Assembly (NCBI GenBank): GCA_034769895.1
Contig: CM068374.1
Coordinates: 357,093,802-357,157,801, forward strand
Direction of reading: 5' to 3'
From: Magicicada septendecula
Lineage: Eukaryota > Arthropoda > Insecta > Hemiptera > Cicadidae
DNA length: 64,000 nt
Shown here in pieces: positions 45,987-57,102 of the stretch. Each line of letters starts with the position of its first letter. Position 1 is the stretch's first letter. Both the position numbers and the translations under genes were made by a program. Below the pieces are notes generated by a model. That model was not told the DNA's origin, did no database searches, and was given only the letters and a program-made list of their open reading frames with translations.

Positions 45987-47110
45987 CTATTCAGAAAGTA
46001 ACCTACCTTTGACTATAAATAAAACACAGATGTAGATACAAAGATTTTATTATATACATCTTAAAACTACACCTTTCCACTATTTTTCTAGATAATCCCC
46101 ATTTAAATTTAAGCATTTATTATAGCGTTTGAGCAGTTCCCCTCTTCATAAAATTCTCTACCGCCTGGGATCCCAGCCAGCCTGTCACAGCATCGTGAAG
46201 TTCTTCGTCATAATCAAAGCGCAGGGACCCAAACCACTTCTTCATCTTCATAAACGGGTAAAAATCACTGGAAGCCAAATCCGGACTATATGGCAAATGA
46301 TAAAAAACGTCCCATTTGAACTGACGCACCAGATCTTGTGTTTGGCAAGCGGTGCAAGGGCGAGCGTTGTCGTGCAAAAACACGACACCAGAAGTCGGCA
46401 ACCTTGGCGTTTGTTCTGGATGGCACTTCTTGGTTTTTTTAAAGTCTCACAATAGACTTCAGAATTTATGGCCACTCCACGTTCCATGGATTCCACAAGC
46501 AGTATTCCTTTCGCATCACAAAAAACAGTTGCCATAACCTTCCTAGCAGCAAAGTTTGCCGCGCTTTCTTTGGTTTGTTTGGTGAGGCAGTATACCCCAC
46601 ACTATTGACTGTTGTTTTGTCTCACCATTTATGTACAACACCCAAGTCTCATCACCAGTCACAATTTTGTTGAGAAAGGTTTCTCCTTCCTTGTCGCACT
46701 GTGACAGAAAGTCTAAGGCAGAGCCCATTTGCTGTGTTTTGTGGTTCTCGGAAAGCACTTTCTGTACCCACTGAGCACAGAACTTCCGGTAGACTAACTT
46801 TTCTGTGACTACCTCATACAAAACAGTCTGAGTTTTCATGGACTTTTTCATCAATTTTCTGAATGAGTTCATCACTGACTATGGATGGCCTCCCACTCCT
46901 TTCTTCATCACGAATGTTTGTTCTTCCATTTTTAAACAAACGAACCCACTGACACGCAACACCTTCACTCATAACGTTTTGGCCATGTACAGTACACAAT
47001 TCATGATGAATGTTTGCCGCTGAAAGGTTTTTTGCCATGAGAAATCTTATCACAGCACGCACTTTGCATTTGACAGGGTTTTCTATTACAGTGCTCATTT
47101 CAAAAGGCTA
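45987..47110 (-). mobile_element. mariner element, degenerate
   Basis: The left end CTATTCAGAAAGTAACCTAC (about 45987) resembles the terminal repeat of the better-preserved mariner at 48964. The matching right inverted repeat is not recognisable, so the right boundary is approximate. The body encodes a mariner transposase on the - strand. Confidence 0.75.
46087..47098 (-). pseudogene. mariner transposase, frameshifted
   Basis: Starts MSTVIENPVKCKVRAVIRFL with the helix-turn-helix region, then ERSGRPSIV (linker). First catalytic Asp in IVTGDETWV, second in VVFLHDNARPC, third in YSPDLASSDFYPF, the D,D34D layout of mariner. At least three frame changes (near 46850, 46540 and 46390) and several stops break it. 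Full family length about 345 residues; nearly all can be followed in pieces. Confidence 0.88.
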
Positions 47111-48170
47111 TAACAAGTGCAAGAATGGCACCGCGACCTTCCCACTAAACAGCTGGATGCATACTGAGGTACTACACAAGTTGGCACAGGAATCACGGCA
47201 CTTTCCTCACTACTTCTCTCGCTACGCGGCAACGGAGGTTATAGCAAAATTGAAAGTTAAGGGCATGGAAATGCGCGAAATGCTTATGGTCAGAGAGGAA
47301 AGGCAATGTGGTGGGAGTTTTGCAAAATACAAATTTTAATAAAATCTGTTATAATAGTCGTAGAGACAAAAATCAAAAAGCATTTTAAAGCTAAATGTTT
47401 GTACTTTTATATAAAATGGAAAGAAAATAATTAAATTATTAATATTATAAATACTTAAAATAAAGTAATAACTTTTGGTTTTTTTATTTTTTTTCAACTA
47501 ATGCATAAACATATTAACAATTTATTACAAATGTATTTACATTAAAAAAACTTCACAATATGAACTTTACATATTGTTTTTGAAAAATATAATAAAAATT
47601 AGTATTGATTTATTGGCATAAAATGAGCGAGTTTTAAAATTTATCATTTTTTTGAGTTCGCAAGTATACATCATTCTTAACTTAAAATTTCTATAGAAAT
47701 TTTCAAAATAAATATTTTTTAACAAAATTATGAACAAGTGTTGGTCAAAGTGTCTTCTATAAGACTGCGGTGTAAAGAATTGTTAAAATATAGTTAAATT
47801 TAAATAAATGTTTTATTAATAAATGTAAAAATATGTCCATTGTGCGTATTAATATTAATAGTTAAAAACTAAAAAAAAAATATTAAAATGTAACTATTGT
47901 ACGTAAAACTACAATATTTGAGGTTTCTCTTCTACATAGTGAGAATTTATATCCGTGCATGGGCATAAAAAGCACAGACCCTGAAAGTTGAAGAATTTTA
48001 GGGAGAATGAGGACAGCTGGCACATTACATGCGCCATACAGATGTGCGGTGAGCCGACATACAAGCTTGTACGTTGTAAGTCTTAGTGTGTAAACCGTTG
48101 CCGAATCAACTGTTATTTTATTTCGGAGCACGTGTAGTGTTTATTTTTTGAAATTATCGCAACTTCTTAA
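47111..48170. other. AT-rich sequence, nothing recognised
   Basis: The first 130 bp may be the 5' end of the mariner. From about 47340 the DNA is very AT-rich. No coding region seen. Confidence 0.4.
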
Positions 48171-48551
48171 TTGGCATCATTACCACTAACTGCAGATGCT
48201 GCAAAATATCATTTTTTCAGAGCATATTTACAGACACAAAAATGGCTTGGCAACGATCATTTACCTGAAGAATGGGGTTGGAGCGTTAAAAATGAAATGT
48301 TAACTCCAGTACAAATGTCACAGTTACCCACACCGAAGTCACTTTTGCAAATGATCTGTAATTCCAAAAAAGATTGTGGAAAATTATGTAGTTGCAGAAA
48401 AAGTGGATTGTACTGTTCATCGGCTTGTGGAAACTGTGAATTTAATTTGTGCACAAATTTTTTAGATATTATGTATGATGAGGGAGAAATTGAAATAGAA
48501 GACTTGACTTCTGAATCATTTCAAGAAATTGGAGAAGAAATCGATTTTTAA
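48171..48551 (+). pseudogene. Cys-rich TE-like ORF fragment, function unknown
   Basis: 127 codons open between TAA at 48168 and the stop at 48549, with no ATG at the front, so it is the 3' part of a longer protein. It contains AAKYHFFRAYLQTQKWLGND, LPEEWGWSVKNEMLTP, then a Cys cluster CNSKKDCGKLCSCRKSGLYC followed by CGNCEFNLC and an acidic tail. This combination recalls C-terminal regions of proteins encoded by repeated elements in arthropods and cnidarians, but I cannot name the family. The Cys cluster could bind zinc. Sequence upstream gives no continuation. Confidence 0.55.
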
Positions 48552-48961
48552 ATATAATTATCATTATAAAAATAATTGTTATAATTAAATTTTATTAGTA
48601 TTTACTAATACTAATACTAGTAATAAATGTACTAAAAAGTTATTTTCCACCTTGATAATTGTGAAAAAATCCAAAAAAACGATATTTTAATAATTTTGTA
48701 AATCGTAAGTTATAAGTAAATAATTTATAATTTGTACAAATAAGAAATGTGTTTTAAAAGTTATTTTATTGTCAAAATCTTCAATAATTGGAAGAAAAAC
48801 TATTTTTGAAAAAATTGTAAAGTGCATTTTTTAATAACATTTGTATTATAATGTGTAATAAATAAGTAAAAAATTATACATAATAATAAATACTTAAATG
48901 AATAATAATGAGTTTTTAAACTTATATTCCTGAAAAATTGCATGTCTATTAAATAAACATG
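48552..48961. other. AT-rich sequence, nothing recognised
   Basis: Very AT-rich stretch between the Cys-rich ORF fragment and the mariner. No feature. Confidence 0.4.
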
Positions 48962-48963
48962 TA

Positions 48964-50300
48964 CGAGGGCTATCCAGAAAGTAACAGACGTTTTGAAATA
49001 AAAAATTTACAAAATGAAAAAACAAAATTTTATTATATACATTTGAAAGGTACACTCTTAAGCTATTTTTCTACATAATCGCCATTCAAATTAAGGCACT
49101 TATCATACCGTGGCACAAGTTTTTCAATACCGTCTCTGTAGAAATCTGCCGCCTGCGATTTCAACCACTGGTTTACACCGGCATGCAGTTCGGCGTCAGT
49201 ATCAAAGCGTTGTGTAGCGAGCCATGTCTTCATCGCTGGGAAGAGGTGATAGTCGCTCGGCGCCAAATCCGGGCTGTATGGTGGATGATCGAACACCTCC
49301 CATCCAAAACTATCGAAGAGCTCTCGGGTACGATTGGCCGTGTGTGGACGTGCGTTGTCGTGAAAAAACAAAACCTTCGCACTAAGTTTTCCCCGACGCT
49401 TGTTTTGTATCGCGCGCCTTAACTTTCTCAGTGTTTCACAATACTTCTCTGAGTTAATTGTTGTGCCACGTTCAAGAAAATCAACGAGAATCACGCCTTC
49501 AGAGTCCCAAAACACAGTAGCCATGATCTTTCTTGCTGACAGCGTTTGCAAACACTTCCTTGGTTTCTTGGGAGAATTTGTGTGTCCCCATTCCATCGAC
49601 TGCCTTTTTTTTTCACTATTGACATGCTTCACCCAAGTCTCGTCCCCAGTTACGATACGATCGATAACTTTGTTACCATTTTTGTCGTAATCTTCGAGGA
49701 AAGTTAGTGCTGCAGCCAGTCTCTGTTTTTTGTGGTCTTCCGTTAGGATTTTCGGAATCCACCTAGCACAAAATTTGTGGTAACAAGCTTTTCCGCCACA
49801 ATTTCATGCACCAAACTCCGTGAAATTTGGGGAAATTGTTGGTTCGAAAGTTCCGTAATCGTGAAACGACGATCTTCACGAATTTTGTCGTTGATTTTCA
49901 TCACCAGTTCATCAGTCACATGGCTAGGTCTACCACTGCGGTCCTCATCGTGAACATTGGTACGGCCATTTTTAAAATCAATGCACCATTGCCTCACTCG
50001 GCTTTCACTCATTATTCCTTTTCCGTACACATCACAAAGTTGGTGATAAATTTCAATTGGTTTGTGATTTTTTGCCAACAAAAACCTAATCACAGAACGC
50101 ACCTCACAAGTGGCGGGATTTTTTATTGCAGCGCACATTTTAACACGTCACAGAGAGCAAAGTAAGAGGGGCACAGACCGCACGCTACCACAGCTGGTTG
50201 CGTACTGAGTGTAGGAACGTTCCGACACCAAGATGGCGGCTCGATCCCCGCCCACCGCCGCGGTCGGTCAAAACGTCTGTTACTTTCTGGATAGCCCTCG
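48964..50300 (-). mobile_element. mariner element, complete length
   Basis: 1337 bp bounded by perfect 33-bp inverted repeats (48964-48996 and 50268-50300) that begin CGAGGGCTATCCAGAAAGTA, flanked by TA on both sides (48962-48963, 50301-50302), the mariner target duplication. It encodes a transposase on the - strand with a single frameshift. Perfect repeats indicate recent insertion. Confidence 0.95.
49063..50138 (-). pseudogene. mariner transposase, one frameshift
   Basis: Begins MCAAIKNPATCEVRSVIRFL at 50138, with helix-turn-helix VYGKGIMSESRVRQWCIDFK and linker DRSGRPSHV. A one-base loss near 49787 (GG to G within LVTTNF) breaks the frame; after it the protein is open to the end GDYVEK at 49063. 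Catalytic triad: IVTGDETWV, VLFFHDNARPH, YSPDLAPSDYHLF with 34 residues between the last two Asp. Expected length about 345-350 residues. Cut-and-paste transposase acting at TA sites; this copy is inactive only because of the single-base change. Confidence 0.92.
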
Positions 50301-50302
50301 TA

Positions 50303-51185
50303 TTTTATATGAAAATCCACATTGTGAAAAATTTGGCCAACTTTGAATTAATTTTTGTACTAAAATTATCGCCCTGACAAAAAAAATGTTAATATCCTTT
50401 TTTATCCAGAATTGTATGCTCTTTCTTTTTGGTCTTTTGTATTTTTCTCATAAATTTAATATTTTTTAAGATAATCACGAAAAATGAATTTTTTGTACCT
50501 TCCCCCTCCCTTTTTTCGAAAACCCGCGACTGAATTTTTGTAAACTTTTTTTTTTAATTCTTTCTTACCTTTTTATCTAGCCCTATGCCAAAAATCTCGT
50601 AGAAGCCACTTAATTTGAAATTTCTATTTTTTTTTTTTTTTGGTTTATGTATGATTGTTTGCTCTACAGTTGTTACCTTAATAAACAAAAATAAAAGAGT
50701 AATTGGGATTTCATTATTTTTCTGATAATTGAAAAATTATTTAATTTCAAAATTTATCTTACATAAGTGTAGGCCTACTTCGTTCAAAATAGCGAGTGAA
50801 TTCTGCAATTCATGAAGCATGCTAGTGATAACATTAATGAAACACAATACCACAATCTTCACCTTACTATTGTGGTCTTCAACTTGTCCACAACTATCAT
50901 TGAAGCACTTCTGTCACTTGTTAACCACTTGTTCATGAATACCAGACTTGTGAAAAGCCTTCTTCTACAATATTCTTATCATATCAGAATAGTTTATTTC
51001 ATTCTTTACATAAAATTTAATCTAAATTCTTCATTCTCACATTGTGAAATTTAAAAAATTGCGTAATATGCCAAAACACTGTATGTCAGATCTGAACTGT
51101 GCATCCAGTATAGCTACAAACTTAAGACAGTTGTCACAGTGAGGTATACCAACATCACAAAAATAGTTTCTGAATTTGACATTTC
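50303..51185. other. AT-rich sequence, nothing recognised
   Basis: T-rich and A-rich spacer with several T-runs. No domain or repeat boundary recognised. It ends at the hAT terminal repeat. Confidence 0.4.
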
Positions 51186-53576
51186 TAGGGTTGCCAGACG
51201 TCTGGGAAAACGAGATATTCGGGAATGTCCGGGGGGGGATTTTGAATGTGTCCGGTATTTTCTAAAATTTAAATTTACTGCGTAAATTTTGTCTGGTGCA
51301 CACAAGCGTTCACGCATTCAACATGGTTTATTAAGTTTTGTATGTCAGTAGCGATAGATGCGTAGCATTTGACATTTCATTGCACACTACCTGACTACCT
51401 TACACTGTGAGTTTTTGGTGACCGTGAAGTATACAGAATTAGCTGTTCTGTTGTTTTTATTTGTTAAAAAGGTAACTAATCGGTGTGAAGTGTTCGTCCT
51501 AACCTAAAACCTAGGAACTTCTTAAGATTTTGAAGTTATACTGCAGATCTACATGTTATTTTACGTGTCTTCGTGTGATTACATTAATTAATTCTTGATT
51601 TTATAATTTATAGTTAAGACTGTGTGAGTCAGATTACTCATAAAATGCCAAAGAGGAAGCGCGTATTCAATGATGAATTAAAACGGAAATATTCGTCTTT
51701 TAAAGAAGGACCAAGAGAATGGGAGGCAACTTGTGTAATTTGTAATTGCACTATTTCAGTTGCAAATAAAGGCAAAAGCGACATTGATGACCATATTGGT
51801 AGTAAAAAACAAACTAATCTCAGGAGTGTGGCTGGTACATCAATTGCTTAAAGTCATTTGTTACCAAACCAGATATAATAAAATCAGTAGCAGCTGCTGA
51901 AGCAACACTTTCGTTCCATACAGTATGTCATCACCAGTCATACAATTCGTTAAACTGCACAGTTACAATGAATAAGAAAATATATTCAGATTCTGATATT
52001 TGTAAAAAAATTACGTGTGCGCGAACAAAAGCTACAGCAATAATAAATAATGTACTTGGACCATTTTCTGTGAAGCAAATTTAATGTGAGCTAGAAAATA
52101 TTTCATATATTTCTGTTTTCACAGATGCTAGTAATCATTTGACAACCAGAATGTTTCCAATAGTCATACAATATTTTGATTTTAAAAATGGAGGCACTAA
52201 ATGTAAAATTTTGGACTTAATTTTCGAATGTAAAGAAGATTCTACAACTATTTCTGATCTTGTTGTTGACGCTTTGAATAGAAATGGACTTTTATGTAAG
52301 TGTATTGCATTTTGCGGCGACAATTGCAGCACAAATTTTGGAGGCTGTAAAAGACAGGGAACAAATAATGTTTATTCAAAACTTCAAAAAAAAAAAATGA
52401 AAACTTGATAAGAATTGGCTGTCCAGCCCATGTTCTCAACAATGCTGTTCATCATGCTTGTGATTCTTCATTACCTATAGATGTAGATGTATTAATTTTC
52501 AAAATTTATAACTATTTTTCTATTTACTCTGTTCAAACAGAACAACTCAAAGATTTTTATGATTTTATTGATACCGAATATAAACAACTATTATATCACT
52601 CGAAAACGAGGTGGTTGTCCTTGTTTCAAGCAATTGACCGGTTAATACTTATGTTTGGACCATTAAAGTCTTATTTCCTGTCTATTGGTAATGCTCCAAA
52701 AATATTAATAAGTTTTTTTTGAAAATGAATTTAGTAAAGCTTATTTACTTCTTATCCATTCTCTAATATCCCTTTTTCATATGAGTATTCAGCAAATAGA
52801 AAGGAATGATAATTCTATTATAGAAACAATATCCATTATAAAAAATGTATCTGATTCTTTACAAGACAGGGTCAACAATCATTTCATACCACTGAAAATA
52901 ACACAAATTTTGAAGAAAGCTACCGAAAATGGTTTCCAAAAAGAAGTAGTTATCTTCCAGTCTAATGTGAGCAAACTTTACAAAGATGCAGAAGAATATC
53001 TGAAAGTATGGCTTGTGCCTTTGCAAGAATTTGAGATATTCAAATGGATGGGGTTCCAAACTAACAGCAGTTGGTCAGACGTAGAAGTTTCCCTACAATA
53101 TATCAGGAATAAAGGGGTAATTATAGACGATTCAAAATTTTTTGATCAGTGGTGCAATTTGAAAAAATATATGGAAAATCTGCCCGTTAATGACAACAAG
53201 AATTTGTTACATATGAAGTGGGTAAAATATTTCAATGCATGTGTTTCTGATGAATTGTATGGTGAACTTTTAAAACTTACACAATATGTTTTTGCCATCC
53301 CTTGTCATAACGCAAATGCTGAGCGAATTTTTTCTTTAATTCAAGCTCAATGGACAAAGGCATGTAATAATTTATTACCAAGTACAGTAAAAGGTATAAT
53401 TTCGACAAAATTTAATTTTCAACATTTAAATTGTAGCCAATTTCATGCCTTCATTCAATCACAAACAATCGATACAGATATTCAACTGAAAATTGGCCAA
53501 GATGACAAATACATTACATAATTTTAGTTTTAGCTGTTTAAATGCTATTTGTTTTAATTACAATGTTAAGTTAGCT
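51186..53576 (+). mobile_element. hAT-superfamily transposon, 3' end missing
   Basis: Left terminal sequence TAGGGTTGCCAGACGTCTGG at 51186 resembles hAT ends of the CAGGGTTGCCAG type. A transposase relic follows. No reverse-complement terminal sequence occurs before repeat X begins at about 53577, so the right end was lost or replaced. Confidence 0.8.
51645..53521 (+). pseudogene. hAT transposase with BED finger, multiply broken
   Basis: From ATG 51645 (MPKRKRVFNDELKRKYSSFK) a BED-type finger region follows (CVICNCTISVANKG ... DDHIGSKKQ), with Gln where the last His ligand is usual. The frame breaks at 51849 and is closed until 52139, where the DDE/RNase H-like core resumes (VIQYFDFKNGGTKCKIL; CIAFCGDNCSTNFGGC; RIGCPAHVLNNAVHHACDSS; YHSKTRWLSLFQAIDRL). 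A final frame 52781-53521 holds the C-terminal dimerisation region with YVFAIPCHNANAERIFSLIQ. At least four stops or frameshifts; inactive. Family proteins are about 600-650 residues. Confidence 0.9.
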
Positions 53577-55440
53577 CTAATGAAATATCGGTATGGAGAA
53601 CCATACATGACTTCCATATTCTAAGATTTATATTTAAAATCATTTTCGAAATTTAATATTACCATAGAAACTACTTCTTTCTACTTACTGCTTCAGCCTT
53701 AACCACAGTACTGTGGTCACTAACGTATACCACCTCACGTTATTGCACTCGATTTTCACTGATGATGGAAGTCGATGGCATTGCCGAAACGTCTGGTTTT
53801 GTAGAAAACATTGGACTATGGCCGAATATCCCGGGAAGGAATTTTAACAAAAACTACTTCTTTGTTGCCGATAACGTTGTACACATATATATAAAAAATA
53901 TGCATAAAATTAATGGCTTGTATAAGTTAATGGTTGATCTCCATTAAGTAGTGCTCAAGTTTCCAAAGTTTTAATATTATGATGTCCGTAATTAAAACAT
54001 TAGAGCAGGTTTAGTGTGTATGAGGGTACACCGTGGACAAAAATTTTCAACATTTCCTATTCAGCGTTGCTTAGAATAAAGCTGCGAATCTACAGTGTAC
54101 GTTTCACAGAACAAACACGTGGAAAAGAAGGAGCGCTCCGAAGTCACTCATGGACCCTCAGCATCTTGCAGAGGGTTCATTCCCTAAAGACGAAAAGTCT
54201 GTCTATGAATCGTTCCTCTGTAAACACGTGCAGTTACACTGCCCAGCGATCCACATGAAGCAAATCGCTATCCACGCTGGACACTTTTTCGGCTTGCACG
54301 CGTTATGTTGGTATGGGTTTCGGCACTTTCCATTTAAAAAGCGTGCAAATGTAAGAAAATAAACATGAATGAGGCCAGAAATAACGCGAATTTTGTGTGT
54401 GTGTGTGTCTTCCCTGCCTTTTTATTGCGGTAGTCATAATAATAAAATGGAAACGTAAACAGTACATAACTGAGATATGCTTGCCTGCCACGCACGATAT
54501 ATTTTCTCTTATACATGATTTACATTAAAATGAAAAAATTATAATTTTATTGCCTAGCAACAAAATTATTTTATTTTTAACAATTACCATTGTTTGAAAA
54601 AGTTTAAATGAATTTTCCAAGTACTTTACTCTTGTTAAAACTTAAAAGGTTGCAGGTAAACTACCCCTTCCCCTTAACTAATCTTCACCAAAATCGAAAG
54701 GCCTTGAGTTCTCTACAATATAGTGACGTATGCAAAAAATTATGTGATTCTTTTTGAATATGCGGCAGTTATCGTTCGTCATAGAAAATTACCCTTGATA
54801 AAAAACGTTGCAGGTAAACTACTCCTTCCCCTTTACCGATCTTCATAAAAAACAATAGGTCTTGAGTACTCTACAAATCAGGGCTGTATGCAAAAAATTA
54901 TTTGATTCTGTTTGAATTTGCGGCTGCTATCGTTTGCCATAGAAAATACCCTTGATAAAAAAGTGCTGCGGGTAAACTACACCTTTTGCTTAACCGATCT
55001 TCACCAAAAACTTGAGATTTGGTCTTGAGAAGGTCATTTTGGTCACCAAAAGGTCTTGAGAACTCTGCAATTTAGGACTTTATGCAAATAATCTTTTGAG
55101 TCTGTTTGAATTTGCGGCTGTTATCGTTTGCCATAGGAAATACCCTTGTTAAAACATAAAACGTTGCTGGTAAACTACCCCTTTCCCTCAACCGATCTTC
55201 ACCAAAAACAATAGGTCGTGAGTACTCTACAAATCAGGGCTGTATGCAAAAAATTATTTGATTCTGTTTGAATTTGCGGCTGTTATCGTTTGCCATAGGA
55301 AAAAATCTACAGACACACACACACACAGACACTTTTCGAAAAACGACTGTTTTTCATGTTTTGAGTGTAATACAATAAGAATCTGCAATAATCTCGAACA
55401 CGATTTTTTTTGCCATCACCATACTTCCATTTCCTTAAGG
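53577..55440 (+). mobile_element. repeat X, non-coding element, uninterrupted copy
   Basis: Defined by matching the broken - strand copy at 23576-27842. It starts near ATCGGTATGGAGAACCATAC, has CACTGATGATGG ... GCCGAAACGTCTGG at about 53757-53800, a middle part with short frames but no domain (54016-54362), a four-unit tandem array, a short (AC)n tract, and an end at CATACTTCCATTTCCTTA. CTTCCATATTC near 53608 and GAATATGGAAG near 55439 are reverse complements and could be ends. The transposon class is not recognised. Confidence 0.65.
54651..55310 (+). repeat. four-unit tandem array in repeat X, about 158-bp period
   Basis: Units start near 54651, 54809, 54967 and 55166, each with a GGTAAACTAC... 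start, CCGATCTTCACCAAAA, a CTCTACAA string, TATGCAAAAAATTAT, and TTGAATTTGCGGCTGTTATC. The third unit is about 40 bp longer through a local duplication of GGTCTTGAG. The other copy of X shows only one to two units. Confidence 0.85.
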
Positions 55441-55483
55441 AATATGGAAGTAAAATAAATAAGTAAAAAAATTATACCAATTT

Positions 55484-56557
55484 TGTGTAGTTATTTCTCT
55501 ACCATATTTTTCATTTATAATAAATTTCATTTCTTGCCTTGTATAGCCAGGAATCCATCACACGAACCTGTGAATGTTAAGCGTGACTTAGGATTCAAGT
55601 ATTTCAATAACTACTCTCATTTCCAATGTTAATAATCTCTGTTTATTAATAGATTGCAAGGTTCATTTTAATATTCTTTTAAAATTTACTTATTTTTCAT
55701 ATTCTCAAACTACTACGATTTCTCTGAATTATTTTTCTTCCAAAATTATAAGATTCTTTCAGCTACTGTTACATGGCCGACATTCTAGTAATAAATGTAA
55801 ATAAAACCTTAACCTAAATAACTAATTAAATTATGAAAAGCAACCCAGCTTGCTCACTCACACTCAGACATACGTAAATAATTTCCCCAAAATATAGCAC
55901 TCTTTATTTTGACATATTTTATGATTGATTTTTATGTGATAAATAGTTACTCATTCGGCGTCTCCTCCAACCACGCGTCGCACTATGTTGATCTAGTTTG
56001 TCCATATTTTTTGGTCATCCCGCACTTTTAATTATTAAATTTCATGTTATATGTTTCCTTCCGTTTTGTCTAACTTCAAGTTACACTTTCAATGATACTT
56101 TTTACCACATTTTTTAAATTTTGAAAAGGTTTTGGACTCGCTAGCCGGTTGTATTCATCCGGCTGCGGCCATGGTGGTTAGACGACCAACCGACGCTAAC
56201 AACGCATCCCCCCAGCCACATCTGCTACAGCTTCACCAGCTCGCCCTGTGATTTGCTGATAAAAATCACATGATACAATAATGAGTTGTCATGTGTGTAG
56301 CGAGTCTTTGGATATTTTCTGCTTATTGGGGCTCGCCAAAAAGTTCGTGCTTTTTACCAACGGAAAACGCAATCATCCGCGCACATGTTTGCATTCCAAC
56401 ACTTTATCTTTCTTGTACCTGGTTCTGTCTGGCACAGAGTTGAATACAGGGTTTTACATGACTTAATTTTTCATGACCATAAAGGGTGCCCAAACAGATA
56501 GTCCCCAAATTATTATTAAATGAAAACTAGACCCTCCTCTTGATTTGCCCCGTTACA
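55484..56557 (-). repeat. 3' LTR of the large - strand element
   Basis: On the - strand it begins TGTAACGGGGCAAATCAAGA and ends AACTACACA, 1074 bp. It has AATAAAGAGTGC followed by TGTCTGAGTGTGAGTGAGC and GCTGGGTTGC, the family box. Its end (55484-55551) is nearly identical to 63934-64000, the visible part of the 5' LTR. It is inserted next to the end of repeat X. Confidence 0.88.
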
Positions 56558-56608
56558 ATACCCCCCCAATGAGAGGTTTTCTGCCGAAACAGAAAAACTC
56601 TCATTGCT
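56558..56608 (-). ncRNA. purine tract and conserved UUCG hairpin
   Basis: On the - strand AATGAGAG, T4-5, CTGT, TTCG, GCAG, AAAA, CCTCTCATT, then G7 and TAT before the LTR. The stem is the same as at 40252-40289, but an A-T pair there is C-G here and the loop-closing C-G is T-G here, so pairing is kept while the sequence changes. Confidence 0.75.
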
Positions 56609-57102
56609 AAACCCTAAGAGGATCAGTGAGGATATGGCGCCAACAACCCCCTTTAATTCTTAACACGTCATGGGTAAACTACCCCCCTAGCTCGGCGACT
56701 ATGGCTGCACCTGAACGAGATTACTGGACTTCTCTGTGCGAGATCCCAACACCATAAAATCGGACAGGTACTCACCATAATACCACCTAACCCTTTGTTA
56801 TTTCACCAAAAAAATCAAAACTGGCCCTATACCATACCAGATCCTCAACCGATATGTCTCCCCTTACATACATACTGGGTTGCCTTTAGCAAGTACTGGG
56901 TGCATACACGTATTCATTACTATATTATACACAATCTCTATATCTAAAATTCATAAAATATTTTATCCTTTAAACTTCATTTCTTTTCTCAACTTTTATC
57001 AACTTGACGTTATGGTTTCAAGTCAAAATAAATCAAATTTAAATCATTTAACTTTTGTTCACCTAGAGAAATTAATTTAAGTCCAATATCAAATATTCAT
57101 AT
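56609..57102. other. internal sequence next to the purine tract, non-coding
   Basis: About 500 bp on the 5' side (element sense) of the hairpin. Short frames only. No recognisable protein. Confidence 0.4.

Noticed and set aside
54651..55310. Regular repeats considered as a CRISPR array
   Set aside because: Units of about 158 bp are adjacent without unique spacers; the context is eukaryotic TE DNA.
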